DNA from: Faecalibacter rhinopitheci
Lineage (GTDB): Bacteria; Bacteroidota; Bacteroidia; Flavobacteriales; Weeksellaceae
Direction: 5' to 3'
NCBI RefSeq assembly: GCF_015234135.1
Contig: NZ_JADGIK010000001.1
Coordinates: forward strand, 248,001-312,000
Length of the DNA stretch: 64,000 bases
The position numbers and the translations under genes were made by a program. The notes under the pieces were generated by a model. The model searched no databases. It saw only the letters and a program-made list of their open reading frames with translations, and was not told where the DNA came from. The number at the start of each line of letters is the position of its first letter. Position 1 is the stretch's first letter. Below are positions 26,374 to 35,772 of the stretch, piece after piece.

Positions 26374-27510
26374 ATGAGGAAAACTTTATTTCAAATAGCA
26401 CTATTATGTGGAACAATATCATATGCTCAAGTAGGTATTGGCACAGAAAATCCTCTAGCTACCCTACATATCAAAGAAAATCGAGATGCTATTGACAATG
26501 TGAATAATGCTACCTCTACTGATGGAATTATGATTCCCAAAATTTCTAAAGTAGAATTAGCATTAAAACAACCTTCAGCTTATAATTCTTCCACACATGA
26601 AGGATTAATCGTGTATGTTAATAATATTACCGGTACAATTACCGGACCTAGTGCATCAATGGTTGATCAAATCAATTCAATAGGGTTCTATTACATTTCT
26701 ACTGATGGAAAATGGTTACCTGTATCTAAAAAAGGTCTTGATCCTAGTGATGATGCATGGGTAGATAATCCTATAAACAAACGAGTTGAACTAGGAACAT
26801 CATCTATTGGAAATTTACGAATGAGTGGTTCAGAAGTCGTAATTTCTGATGCAGGAAATTTAGGAATAAATAATACCAACCCTTCCAAACGCTTACATGT
26901 AAATCTACAAAACGGTGTCAATAGCTCAGATGCATTTAGAATTACAAATTTAAAATCTGAAAATCTTATTGATCGTACACTTGTAATAGATAACAATGGA
27001 TTTGTTGGGATACGATCGGATGAAAGTGTCGCTGGTAAAATTCAACGATTTCCAATCACAAAAATTCAATCAGTAAATGCTGCAGAAACAAAGCCAATCT
27101 TAATTGATCCTGATACGAATTCTGCATCAAATTCTATTAATACTATAACTCCTGCATTTACACCATCAACAACAAAAACTGGAATTTCCTTACCTGCTGG
27201 TGTTTATAAATTAGAGATCAAAATTGTAGGATATTTTAATAACGCAGATGTAAAAAATTCTGTTGAAGTTAAAACTTTAGTTAATGGATTAGAATATTCA
27301 TCACAAAACTATGGTTCTAACACAACTATTGGAACAAATAACCAAAATTATAACGGTTTTACAACAATGGATTTTATAGAATTAAAATCTCCTGCTGAAA
27401 TTGATTTTGTCATTAAAAACAATGTAAACACTTTTACGGTTGTCGATTATATTCAAGATTCAAATCAGAGAATTTACGGAAGTTTAATTTTAATACAGCG
27501 ACTAAAGTAA
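26374..27510 (+). CDS. secreted protein of unknown function, tandem paralogue 1
   Basis: This 378-residue protein has a signal peptide ending at ISYAQ. The mature N-terminus, QVGIGTENPLATLHIKE, is a motif common at the start of secreted proteins in Bacteroidota. The middle has the family signature DDAWVDNPINKRVELGTSSIG followed by VVISDAGNLGI. The last 110 residues are predicted beta strands (PAGVYKLEIKIVGYFNN and a final YGSLILIQRLK), resembling a C1q/TNF-like jelly-roll end domain; this is inference. The stop codon overlaps the start of paralogue 2 by one base (TAATG). Confidence 0.8.
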   Translation: MRKTLFQIALLCGTISYAQVGIGTENPLATLHIKENRDAIDNVNNATSTDGIMIPKISKVELALKQPSAYNSSTHEGLIVYVNNITGTITGPSASMVDQINSIGFYYISTDGKWLPVSKKGLDPSDDAWVDNPINKRVELGTSSIGNLRMSGSEVVISDAGNLGINNTNPSKRLHVNLQNGVNSSDAFRITNLKSENLIDRTLVIDNNGFVGIRSDESVAGKIQRFPITKIQSVNAAETKPILIDPDTNSASNSINTITPAFTPSTTKTGISLPAGVYKLEIKIVGYFNNADVKNSVEVKTLVNGLEYSSQNYGSNTTIGTNNQNYNGFTTMDFIELKSPAEIDFVIKNNVNTFTVVDYIQDSNQRIYGSLILIQRLK

Positions 27511-28679
27511 TGAAAAAATTATACACTCTAATTACACTATGTGCTTGTAGTATACATTCATATAGCCAAGTTGGTGTTGAAATTGACACGCCACAATCGA
27601 CTTTACATGTTAAAGAATCTCGATTAAAAGATAATACGAATATAACGACTAAAGCAGATGGAATATTAATTCCAAAACTTACAAAAGCCGAATTAGCATT
27701 AAAAGCTGTTAGCGCTTACCAATCTTCAGAACATGATGGTGCTTTAGTTTATGTTACTGAAGCATCACCAGTTTTTTCTGGACCAAGTGCACTAAAAGTA
27801 GTAAATATAAATAGCCCAGGTTTTTATTTTTTAAATGCTCAGAATTTTTGGGAACCTATATCAGGACTAGGATTTGACAAATCTAATGACGCTTGGGTAA
27901 ATAATCCCGCACAATCTCGAATAGAATTAGGGACAAACTCTATAGGAGAAACCAGGACAGCAGGTACTGAAGTAATTATCACTGATAATGGCAACTTCGG
28001 TATTAATACCTTAAATCTTACGAAACGATTTGAACTTAACGCTGCTAATGGCGAAAATCATACTGATTACTTAAAAATTGAGAATTTAGCATCTCCTCCA
28101 ACTAATACAGTAACACAAACTTTACAAATTGATGCTGAAGGATATGTAAGCAAACGTAATGAAGAAAATATTGAGGGAAAGATTTTAAGATTGCCATTAG
28201 CATTACAGAATAACATTAGTAATACTACTCCCGTAACATTAAAAACAGAACAAAATCCATTCTTATCACCCAATCTAACACCTAATTTGATTAATCTTAT
28301 CCCAGGATATTATCGAGATAGTAGCTTATCAGAATTTACTTTACCACCTGGTTTATATAAGTATGAAGTTAGATTAATCGGATATTTCAATAAAGAGGAT
28401 TCAAAAAATTCGATTTCATTAGCAACTTATGTTAATGGAAATAAATATTCTACTCATTATTATGGATCAAACACAAGAGCAGGATATTTTGCGTCAGGCG
28501 CAGCCAATCAAAATTATACTAATTTGATTAAAAGTGACTTTTTAGAATTAAAAACTGCTTCAGTTATAAAGTTCGAAGTAACTAATTACAACACTAATAA
28601 CTTCAATGTAATAAACTATGTTGCTATTAGTGGTCAACGTTCGTATCGAAGTGTAATACTATTCCAAAGAATTAAATAA
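27510..28679 (+). CDS. secreted protein of unknown function, tandem paralogue 2
   Basis: This 389-residue paralogue of its two neighbours has a signal peptide ending at HSYSQ, then QVGVEIDTPQSTLHVKE, the central NDAWVNNPAQSRIELGTNSIG signature, VIITDNGNFGIN, and a C-terminal beta-rich domain (PPGLYKYEVRLIGYFN ... SYRSVILFQRIK). It overlaps both neighbours by one base, so all three are made from one message. Bases 27891-27940 are almost identical to 29051-29100 in paralogue 3 (two differences in 50), which points to recent duplication or gene conversion. Function unknown. Confidence 0.8.
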   Translation: MKKLYTLITLCACSIHSYSQVGVEIDTPQSTLHVKESRLKDNTNITTKADGILIPKLTKAELALKAVSAYQSSEHDGALVYVTEASPVFSGPSALKVVNINSPGFYFLNAQNFWEPISGLGFDKSNDAWVNNPAQSRIELGTNSIGETRTAGTEVIITDNGNFGINTLNLTKRFELNAANGENHTDYLKIENLASPPTNTVTQTLQIDAEGYVSKRNEENIEGKILRLPLALQNNISNTTPVTLKTEQNPFLSPNLTPNLINLIPGYYRDSSLSEFTLPPGLYKYEVRLIGYFNKEDSKNSISLATYVNGNKYSTHYYGSNTRAGYFASGAANQNYTNLIKSDFLELKTASVIKFEVTNYNTNNFNVINYVAISGQRSYRSVILFQRIK

Positions 28680-29935
28680 TGAAGAATATATATAATTTTC
28701 TACCGATTTTTATCGTATTAAATGGAGCATTTTTGAATGCACAGATTGGCATAAATACCACTACAGCTAAATCGACATTAGATGTTAGAGAAGTTAGAAC
28801 AAATAATATCAATGATGTTACAACACCAGACGGAATAATAATTCCTACACTAACAAAAAAAGAGCTAGCTGCAAAAGAAAATACAGTTTACTCGAATCAA
28901 AATATTGGAGTAAAAGTTTATGTTAATGAAATATCGGGTACAATAGAAGGCCCAAGTATCAATCAAGTAATAAATATTAATGAAAAAGGTTTCTATTATT
29001 TCAGTGAAAGATTAATATGGGAAAGATTAACCAATGATGTTTCTAACGATGCATGGGTAAATAATCCAGCACAATCTCGAATAGAATTAGGGACAAACTC
29101 CTTAGGTAATACAAGAATTGCTAATTCTAATGTTGTAATTACAGATAATGGATTTTTAGGAATTAACATTGTAAATCCTTTAAAAAGGATTGACATTAAT
29201 GCATCTACACCAAATAATCCAACTGATTATATTAAACTATCTAACCTAAAAGAAATATCAACTACCGATGTCACAAGTACTTTGGTTATTGCTAACAATG
29301 GATATGTATATAAAAATGATGTTGAGAATTTAAATGGTCAAATCATGAGAATTCCGATAGTTGGATTTAGAAAAGGTGGTGTGAATCAAAACCAAAGACA
29401 AGGTTCACTACGATTAAGTTTTGATAATGGTACAGTATCACCTGCATGTGTAACAATTTGTAATAAAAATTTCATTAATAATATTAAAGGCGTTACAAGT
29501 AATGAATTGTTAGTAAATCAATCTTTACAAGCAGGAACTGGGACAAATATTCGCACTACAGAGCGAGTTACTTTACCTAAAGGCACTTACAAAATTCAAA
29601 TAAGATTAGTTGGTCATTATATTTCTACGTTTATTCCAGCACCCGATCCACCTGTTGCTAATCAAGTATATAACGCAGGTACATCAATTTTAAAATTGGC
29701 TATAGGGAATAATGAATTCTCGCTAACAAACTACCAAGATTCCACATATGGAGATGATGCTTTAACAAGTATCCTATACACTGAATTTATTGTACTAGAA
29801 GATGATGATCCTGAAAAAAGAACACTGGATTTTTTATTTGATCCAGTTGAACGAGATTTCAAAATAACAGCTTCAACAGCAGTAAATGAAAATACAGTGA
29901 ATAAAAGTTTAGTTTTAATCGAGAGAATTAGATAA
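28679..29935 (+). CDS. secreted protein of unknown function, tandem paralogue 3
   Basis: This 418-residue protein is the longest of the three. The signal peptide ends near FLNAQ, followed by IGINTTTAKSTLDVRE. The central NDAWVNNPAQSRIELGTNSLG signature and VVITDNGFLGIN are followed by a longer, different C-terminal part. That part has two Cys close together (SPACVTICNKN), a Pro-rich loop (IPAPDPPVANQ), and the same terminal strand pattern (LPKGTYKIQIRLVGHY ... VNKSLVLIERIR). The extra segment is probably a loop insertion in the C-terminal beta domain. A strong terminator follows. Function unknown. Confidence 0.8.
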   Translation: MKNIYNFLPIFIVLNGAFLNAQIGINTTTAKSTLDVREVRTNNINDVTTPDGIIIPTLTKKELAAKENTVYSNQNIGVKVYVNEISGTIEGPSINQVININEKGFYYFSERLIWERLTNDVSNDAWVNNPAQSRIELGTNSLGNTRIANSNVVITDNGFLGINIVNPLKRIDINASTPNNPTDYIKLSNLKEISTTDVTSTLVIANNGYVYKNDVENLNGQIMRIPIVGFRKGGVNQNQRQGSLRLSFDNGTVSPACVTICNKNFINNIKGVTSNELLVNQSLQAGTGTNIRTTERVTLPKGTYKIQIRLVGHYISTFIPAPDPPVANQVYNAGTSILKLAIGNNEFSLTNYQDSTYGDDALTSILYTEFIVLEDDDPEKRTLDFLFDPVERDFKITASTAVNENTVNKSLVLIERIR

Positions 29936-29942
29936 ACCTTCC

Positions 29943-29976
29943 AAAAAAAAGTCGCTCAATTGAGCGACTTTTTTTA
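29943..29976. terminator. bidirectional terminator after the secreted paralogues
   Basis: GTCGCTCAATTGAGCGAC (29951-29968) is a perfect palindrome, flanked by A8 and T7. It serves the three secreted genes and the convergent CNNM gene. Confidence 0.92.
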
Positions 29977-31263
29977 TTCAATATCTTCTGCACCTTCAAT
30001 ACGATAAGCATGAATTTTATCTATACGATTTCCATCTTTTTCAGTAATTCTAAGGACTAAATTATCAATAGTAATTTCATCTCCAATCTTAGGCATATCT
30101 TCAGATTGATTGAAAAATAATCCTGAGACAGTTACGTATAAATTTTCTAAATCATCATTTACATCCACATCAAAAAAACGTTCAAATTCATAGATTGAAT
30201 ATTGCCCATCTATTATCCATGAACCATCACTCTGCACTTTAATTTCATAATCTTCTTGTTCATTCTCAGGCGATTCACCAATCAATTCATCCATTATATC
30301 ATTTATAGTAACGATACCCGCTGTAGTTCCATATTCATCAATCATTACTGCGAAATGAGAATGGGAATTCTGCAATCTTTCTAACAATGGGTATGAATAG
30401 GAGTTTTCATTTACAAAAATAGCTTTACGCATGTATTTTTTTAACTGGAATTCTTCGGGAGAAACACCAAATAAATCTTTTAAATTTATTACACCTACTA
30501 CCTCATCCAAATTATCATTTTTTACGATTGGATAACCTGAAAATTTTTGTTTTTTAATTTTATTTCTAACCTGATCTAAATTATCATTAATATTAAGATA
30601 AACAACTTCTGATCGGTGGGTAGATAATGTATTCACACGGCGATCCCCTAACTCGAATACTCGCTCTACGATATCATGTTCCTTTTCTTGTATTTCTCCA
30701 CCTTCAGTGCTTTCTCTAATTATAGATTTAATTTCTTCTTCAGTAACCACTTCATTATTTTCTTCAATTCCCATAATCTTTAATAATAAATTATTTGTTA
30801 CACTTAGTAACCAGACAAATGGGGAAGTTACTTTAGATAAAATACTCATCGGTTTAGCCAATGTTTTTGCTATAGCTTCAGGAAAAGTCATCCCTAAGCG
30901 TTTAGGTAATAATTCTCCAAAAACTATAGAAAAATATGTAATGATAACTATAATTAAAACTGAAGCTAACGTATCAGCATACGGTGCTGTTAAAGTAATA
31001 GAACGTAACGTATCAGCTAGATTTTTGGTTAACGCATCACCTGAAAATACACCTAACAAAATTCCGATTAACGTAATACCAATCTGTACAGTAGATAAAA
31101 ATTTATCTGGATTTTCCGAAAGATCCAATGCTGTTTTTGCACCGGAACTTCCTTTTTTCTTATCGCTTTCTAACTTAAATTTACGGGCAGAAACCAATGC
31201 CATTTCTGACATGGAGAATATTCCATTTAAAAGAATAAGAATTATTATAACGATTATTTCCAC
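29974..31263 (-). CDS. CNNM/CorC-type membrane protein (hemolysin family)
   Basis: This 429-residue protein has an N-terminal DUF21/CNNM membrane domain (about 1-190, four hydrophobic segments, with the SEMALVSARKFKLE motif), a pair of CBS domains (about 205-330) and a C-terminal CorC_HlyC domain (about 345-425). Members of this family take part in Mg2+ or other divalent cation efflux; the hemolysin name is historical. The gene is divergent from the M15 peptidase gene. Confidence 0.9.
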   Translation of the reverse strand: MEIIVIIILILLNGIFSMSEMALVSARKFKLESDKKKGSSGAKTALDLSENPDKFLSTVQIGITLIGILLGVFSGDALTKNLADTLRSITLTAPYADTLASVLIIVIITYFSIVFGELLPKRLGMTFPEAIAKTLAKPMSILSKVTSPFVWLLSVTNNLLLKIMGIEENNEVVTEEEIKSIIRESTEGGEIQEKEHDIVERVFELGDRRVNTLSTHRSEVVYLNINDNLDQVRNKIKKQKFSGYPIVKNDNLDEVVGVINLKDLFGVSPEEFQLKKYMRKAIFVNENSYSYPLLERLQNSHSHFAVMIDEYGTTAGIVTINDIMDELIGESPENEQEDYEIKVQSDGSWIIDGQYSIYEFERFFDVDVNDDLENLYVTVSGLFFNQSEDMPKIGDEITIDNLVLRITEKDGNRIDKIHAYRIEGAEDIE

Positions 31264-31273
31264 TAAGATTATT

Positions 31274-31281
31274 TAAATTTG
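31274..31281 (+). promoter_or_regulatory. -7 promoter element of the M15 peptidase gene
   Basis: TAAATTTG, an exact TAnnTTTG match. The apparent in-frame TTG start at 31279 lies inside it, so the ATG at 31315 is preferred. Confidence 0.6.
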
Positions 31282-31314
31282 TTTAAAAATAGGAATAATT
31301 TTAATAAAATAAGG

Positions 31315-32082
31315 ATGTTTAAACACACTAAGAAATATTTCCAATTGCTTACTATTATTAGTTTATTAGGATTAAATACTACAAATAGTTATGCTCAAAC
31401 TTCTTTAGAAGTAGTTCAAGAAGAGATAATGAATAATTTTACAACTAGTGATTTAATTGGAAAATCCAATCCCAAACTAACTACAGGACGTGATTACCGT
31501 GTTTTGCCAGAAGTAGGAATTGCTTTAGAAAAGATGAAAGCGGATGCCAAAAAAGTTGGATTTGATATTTGTGTAATCTCTAGTTATCGTACATATAACT
31601 ATCAAAATGGAATTTGGGAACGTAAATTTAAAGCAAATAAAGCCAAGGGTTTAAGCAACATTAAAAATGTAGAAAAAATTATTGAATATTCTACAATTCC
31701 AGGAACTTCTCGTCATCATTGGGGAACCGATATTGATATTATTGACATGACAAAAGGAATCCCTGCTGATCCGCTAAATGAGAAACATTTTAATGAAGGC
31801 GGACAAATGCGAAAATTTAAATTATGGTTAGACGAAAATGCGCATAAATATGGCTTCTATTTAGTCTATACTAATGAACCAAATCGAAAAGGTTTTAAAT
31901 ACGAGCCTTGGCATTTTACTTATAAGCCTATTTCTGATAAAATGCACGCTGAATATAAAAAACTAGATATTAAGCAAATTTTACAAGAAAACAAGTTAAT
32001 GGGAAGCGAATCCTTTACAGATGAATTTATTGAAAAATATAAAATTGAAAATATATTAGATATTAATTCAGTCCTAAAATAA
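31315..32082 (+). CDS. M15 family (VanY-like) D-Ala-D-Ala carboxypeptidase
   Basis: This 255-residue secreted peptidase probably trims the D-Ala end of peptidoglycan stems. The signal peptide ends at SYAQ. The catalytic segments of the M15B/VanY family are in order: ISSYRTYNYQ, then SRHHWGTDIDIID with zinc His and Asp, then EPWHFTY with the catalytic Glu and the last zinc His. ATG 31315 is preceded by AAGG and puts the signal peptide at the N-terminus; an upstream TTG lies in the promoter. Confidence 0.9.
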   Translation: MFKHTKKYFQLLTIISLLGLNTTNSYAQTSLEVVQEEIMNNFTTSDLIGKSNPKLTTGRDYRVLPEVGIALEKMKADAKKVGFDICVISSYRTYNYQNGIWERKFKANKAKGLSNIKNVEKIIEYSTIPGTSRHHWGTDIDIIDMTKGIPADPLNEKHFNEGGQMRKFKLWLDENAHKYGFYLVYTNEPNRKGFKYEPWHFTYKPISDKMHAEYKKLDIKQILQENKLMGSESFTDEFIEKYKIENILDINSVLK

Positions 32083-32084
32083 TT

Positions 32085-32109
32085 AAAAGCCTCTATAAGG
32101 AGGCTTTTT
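32085..32109. terminator. bidirectional terminator, M15 peptidase / AlkB-like
   Basis: AAAGCCTC (32086-32093) pairs with GAGGCTTT (32100-32107) around a 6-base loop, with a T tract after it. Confidence 0.88.
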
Positions 32110-32113
32110 CATT

Positions 32114-32722
32114 TTATATTTGTATCGTACGAAAAGTTAAATTAATTCGAGGATGAGATACTATTTTCATTGCAGGAAGACGATGCAACCAAAAGTCTTG
32201 TGTTTCATCTTTCATTACCAAAAGGCTTCCATCTGCTAAAGTTAACTGTACAGTTTCTTTAGTTTCTTTGTGCTTAAATACAAATCTACGCGCAGCTCCA
32301 AAACTTAAAGAAGCAATTGCACCATGTTTTTTTAACTGTTCTTCATTATCACTATGCCAAGACATTTGTTCTGTTCCGTCATGATATAAATTAAGCAGAC
32401 AAGAATTATATGTTTCCTTGCTTTCTTTTTCTACTAACGTTTTTAGAGATAATAATACTGAATTCCATGCTAATGCATGCTTAGTTATTTTAGAATAAGT
32501 ATATGGAAAAGCTTTATCACCATACCAAGCTACTTTACGTTTAGTTTCTATTTTTTTACCAAATATTATTAACAGATCATTTTGCCACTCAATTTCTGTA
32601 CATAAAATTTTAAAAAACGCTAATGCATCTAATTCATTCAATATTGGTCCATGATAATTTACCATACCATCGTAAGGCAACAAGTTCTTCTCCACATCAT
32701 ATAAATCATTGAATAACTCCAT
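32114..32722 (-). CDS. AlkB-like 2-oxoglutarate/Fe(II) dioxygenase
   Basis: This 202-residue protein is of the AlkB family, whose members remove methyl damage from DNA or RNA bases by oxidation. The iron ligands are visible as the HxD in MSWHSDNE and the His in FWLHRLP, and the 2-oxoglutarate-binding Arg residues in RINLTFR at the C-terminus. The KVAWYGDKAFPYTYS segment matches the substrate-side part of the ALKBH2/3-like branch. The gene stands alone; an MGMT gene lies about 3 kb away on the same strand, but nothing shows joint control. Confidence 0.9.
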   Translation of the reverse strand: MELFNDLYDVEKNLLPYDGMVNYHGPILNELDALAFFKILCTEIEWQNDLLIIFGKKIETKRKVAWYGDKAFPYTYSKITKHALAWNSVLLSLKTLVEKESKETYNSCLLNLYHDGTEQMSWHSDNEEQLKKHGAIASLSFGAARRFVFKHKETKETVQLTLADGSLLVMKDETQDFWLHRLPAMKIVSHPRINLTFRTIQI

Positions 32723-32761
32723 TATAATAAATTTACAAGTAGAAAGATACTTTAATTAAAT

Positions 32762-32791
32762 GCAAAAAAAAGAGCAATATTTCTATTGCCC
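32762..32791 (-). terminator. terminator of the fabH gene
   Basis: On the minus strand GCAATA (32789-32784) pairs with TATTGC (32779-32774) around a 4-base loop, followed by a run of T (A tract at 32764-32771 on the plus strand). Confidence 0.7.
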
Positions 32792-32807
32792 CTCACAAAA
32801 AAACTAT

Positions 32808-33800
32808 TTAAAGATTCCATTTTATCAATGTGGCTCCCCATGAGAAACCAGCACCAAAAGCGGTTAATAAAACTAAATCTCCTTTCTTTAACTGATGAAT
32901 ATTATCCCATATACATAACGGTATAGTTGCAGCTATTGTGTTTGCATATTTTTCAATATTCACTAATGTTTTACCTTCTTCTATTTTGATAGCATTTCCA
33001 ACTGCATCAATAATACGTTTATTAGCTTGATGAGGCACTAACCAATTGATGTCTTGAACAGTTATATTATTTTTTTCAATTATTTCCGTACAAGTTTCAC
33101 TCATGGCATTTACAGCTTTTTTAAATACTATTTTTCCATCTTGTTTAATGAAATTTTTCTCTAAATGGCCTAATCGTGCTGGATAACGAGATCCTCCTCC
33201 TTCGATATTTAAAAATTTTCTACCTTCACCATCACTTTTCAAGATAGAATTTATAACTCCAAACTCAGGATCTGGTTCTAGCAAGACAACCCCTGCTCCA
33301 TCACCAAATAATATATTTGTTGAACGATCATTAATATCAACGAATGCACTAATATTATCTGCACCAACAACTAAGATATTATTATATCGACCCGATTCAA
33401 TCAATCCAGAGGCAACATTTAAGGCGTATAAAAACCCTGAACATGCAGCATTTAAATCAAAAGCCCATACATTATCTATCCCTAGTTTTTCACAAATAAT
33501 ATTTGCTGTTGCTGGCATCAACATATCTGGTGTTGAGGTAGCCACAATAAGCGCATCAACTTTATTAATGTCTTTGTTATAATTGTCAAAAAGATTTTTA
33601 ATAGCTTCAACCGCCATATCGGAAGTTGCTAAATCATCAGCTAATATTCTTCTTTCTTTAATTCCTGTCCTCTTTGTAATCCACTCATCATTTGTATCAC
33701 ATATAAGAGATAATTCTTCATTTGTTCTTCTACTATCAGGCACGAAACCACCTATGGCAGTTATATTTGCGTAAATATTTTTTGTGGCAGCAAAGTTCAT
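32808..33800 (-). CDS. fabH: 3-oxoacyl-ACP synthase III (FabH)
   Basis: KAS III starts fatty acid chains by joining an acyl-CoA to malonyl-ACP. This 330-residue protein has the active-site Cys C120 (NAACSGFLYAL), H257 (VPHQANKRI) and N287. The Asn motif reads ANTIAATIP rather than the usual GNTSAA(S/T)IP, so the residues around the third catalytic residue are altered while the Asn itself is kept. The gene stands alone, without plsX or rpmF, and may be a second, specialised KAS III copy. Confidence 0.92.
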   Translation of the reverse strand: MNFAATKNIYANITAIGGFVPDSRRTNEELSLICDTNDEWITKRTGIKERRILADDLATSDMAVEAIKNLFDNYNKDINKVDALIVATSTPDMLMPATANIICEKLGIDNVWAFDLNAACSGFLYALNVASGLIESGRYNNILVVGADNISAFVDINDRSTNILFGDGAGVVLLEPDPEFGVINSILKSDGEGRKFLNIEGGGSRYPARLGHLEKNFIKQDGKIVFKKAVNAMSETCTEIIEKNNITVQDINWLVPHQANKRIIDAVGNAIKIEEGKTLVNIEKYANTIAATIPLCIWDNIHQLKKGDLVLLTAFGAGFSWGATLIKWNL

Positions 33801-33920
33801 TATCGACTTTATTATATATTAAATCAGAAACTAAACTATAATAATTTAGTAATGCAAATGTCGATAAACTAAATAGAACTAAATTGTAGAATAAACGTTA
33901 TTAATTGTCAAAAAGACGCA

Positions 33921-34814
33921 TTACATGTTTTTATAATCTGTTGGATTATATCCTGTCATCTTTTTAAAGAATTTATTGAAAATAGATAAATCAATAAAGT
34001 TTAATAGATTAGCTACTTCAGAAATAGTAAAATTTGGGTTTTTAAGTAATACTTTCGCCTCTAAAACTACAGCTTCTGAAATAATTGTTTTTGGTGTTTT
34101 CTTTAAAACTTCTGTTATCACTTTAGTCAAATGTTTTCTAGAAACAAATAATTTATCTGCATAGAACTGTACTTCCCTACTCTCTCGGAAATGTGTACCA
34201 ACAAGTAGGATAAATTGTTTTCCGAGTTCTTCTTTTCTATTAGGCATATGTCCCTCTGATAAATTAACCATATGATGGTAAAAATTACCTAATTCATACA
34301 TCAATATAGAAAGATGATGAATAACTAATTCCTCAGAAAAAACATTATCATTTTTAAAGATATACATGTATATCTTTAAAAAATTATATTTCACATCTCT
34401 AGCCGTTTTACGATCTAAATTTATTATTTTAGGATATTGGGGTGATAGAAATTCAATTAAATTTTGAGATTTAATATGATACCCCGCCTCCACAATCATT
34501 TGAGAATCTACAAATACAGCCTTTACTTCAAAATCATCTGTATATTGTATAATTTCAAAAATCTGGCCTGGCAATACCACAAGAATATCATCTTGTTTAA
34601 TCAGTTTCTTTTCTAAATTAACTGTAATATCACAAGTTCCTTTATAAATATGAATGATTCCTAAGGAAGAAAATTTGTAAGCTGTTTCTTTGGATAAATA
34701 ACGACTATGAGATTTCGCTTTTAAATCAAACATGGTTACCTTTTTATGACTCAAATTTTTAGGTCCTTGATCAATTAAATCACGAATTGAATATTGAAGT
34801 ATAATATCTTTCAT
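33921..34814 (-). CDS. AraC family transcriptional regulator
   Basis: This 297-residue protein has an N-terminal cupin-like sensing part (about 20-130: YKFSSLGIIHIYKGTCDI and DDILVVLPGQIFEI) and a C-terminal AraC/XylS double helix-turn-helix (about 195-297), ending FNKFFKKMTGYNPTDYKNM. The effector is unknown. It directly follows the hydroxyacid dehydrogenase gene with no gap and is probably co-transcribed with it and the MGMT gene. A role in controlling the neighbouring fabH is possible but not shown. Confidence 0.88.
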   Translation of the reverse strand: MKDIILQYSIRDLIDQGPKNLSHKKVTMFDLKAKSHSRYLSKETAYKFSSLGIIHIYKGTCDITVNLEKKLIKQDDILVVLPGQIFEIIQYTDDFEVKAVFVDSQMIVEAGYHIKSQNLIEFLSPQYPKIINLDRKTARDVKYNFLKIYMYIFKNDNVFSEELVIHHLSILMYELGNFYHHMVNLSEGHMPNRKEELGKQFILLVGTHFRESREVQFYADKLFVSRKHLTKVITEVLKKTPKTIISEAVVLEAKVLLKNPNFTISEVANLLNFIDLSIFNKFFKKMTGYNPTDYKNM

Positions 34815-35741
34815 TTAATATCCTTTTTGTATATCTACAACATTTAGTAAAGAAACATTATCCTGCATTCTTCTATAATTTTCCATAACTTGTGATAAGC
34901 AAGAATCTGCATGTGTAATACTTGCAATATGTGGTGTAATATATATTTGCTCATTAATCCAAAATGGATGATCTGAATGTAAAGGTTCTTGTGAAAAAAC
35001 ATCTAAATAGGCTTCCGCAATTTTTCCCTCTTCAATTGCATCTAACAAATCTTTTTCATTTACATGAGCACCTCTTCCTACGTTTATTAAGCATGTTCCG
35101 TCATTAACTTTATCAAAAAAAGGTTTATTTATAAGATTTTTAGTTTCTTTAGTTAATGGTAAAATATTAACAATAAAATTAGTTTTAGAAATTGCTTCTA
35201 CTAATTCATTTTGTCCAGCAAAAGATTCAATCTGTTGTAAATCTTTTTTGCTGTTTGACCATCCTTTAACTTTAAAACCTAATAATACTAATTTTTCGGC
35301 CACGTAATACCCTATTTCTCCCAGTCCTAAAATTGTTACAGTAGTTTGTTTTATGGATTGATATGACGTAGGATTCCACTGCGATTGTATTTGATCTTTA
35401 TGATATTTAGGAAAATTCTTCATGGAAGATATTATACAAGTCAAAATATGTTCAAACATATCCTGTTTTAAGGTTGGATCTATAATTCTTGTAACTTTTA
35501 TAGAAGGCGGTATTTGTGTATGTAATAAATGATCTATACCCGCCCCAACGGATTGAATTACCTTAAGATTAGGGAACTCTTGTATATAATCTTGATGAGG
35601 TTTCCATGTCACTATAAAATCAACATCACTAGGATTTATAATATTAGGATATACTTCAACCTTTGTATTTGGTAACAAGGATTGCATTTTCATTAACCAT
35701 TCTTCTGATTGCTTTTGGTTAAAAATGATAGCTATACTCAT
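34815..35741 (-). CDS. D-2-hydroxyacid dehydrogenase (GhrA-like)
   Basis: This 308-residue NAD(P)-dependent D-2-hydroxyacid dehydrogenase resembles glyoxylate/hydroxypyruvate reductase A. It shows the Rossmann motif VTILGLGEIGYYVAEKL near 133, the catalytic Arg in INVGRGAHV, and the catalytic His in YITPHIASITH. Glyoxylate or hydroxypyruvate is the likely substrate, but this cannot be fixed by sequence. It lies between the MGMT gene (31-base gap) and the AraC regulator (no gap), a mixed operon whose shared purpose is unclear. Confidence 0.85.
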   Translation of the reverse strand: MSIAIIFNQKQSEEWLMKMQSLLPNTKVEVYPNIINPSDVDFIVTWKPHQDYIQEFPNLKVIQSVGAGIDHLLHTQIPPSIKVTRIIDPTLKQDMFEHILTCIISSMKNFPKYHKDQIQSQWNPTSYQSIKQTTVTILGLGEIGYYVAEKLVLLGFKVKGWSNSKKDLQQIESFAGQNELVEAISKTNFIVNILPLTKETKNLINKPFFDKVNDGTCLINVGRGAHVNEKDLLDAIEEGKIAEAYLDVFSQEPLHSDHPFWINEQIYITPHIASITHADSCLSQVMENYRRMQDNVSLLNVVDIQKGY

Positions 35742-35772
35742 AGATTTATGAATTTTGTATTCGTTTGTAAGA

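Noticed and set aside
30707-31276. 189-codon plus-strand frame antisense to the CNNM gene
   Set aside because: The minus-strand protein has clear CNNM, CBS and CorC domains; the antisense product has no recognisable domain.
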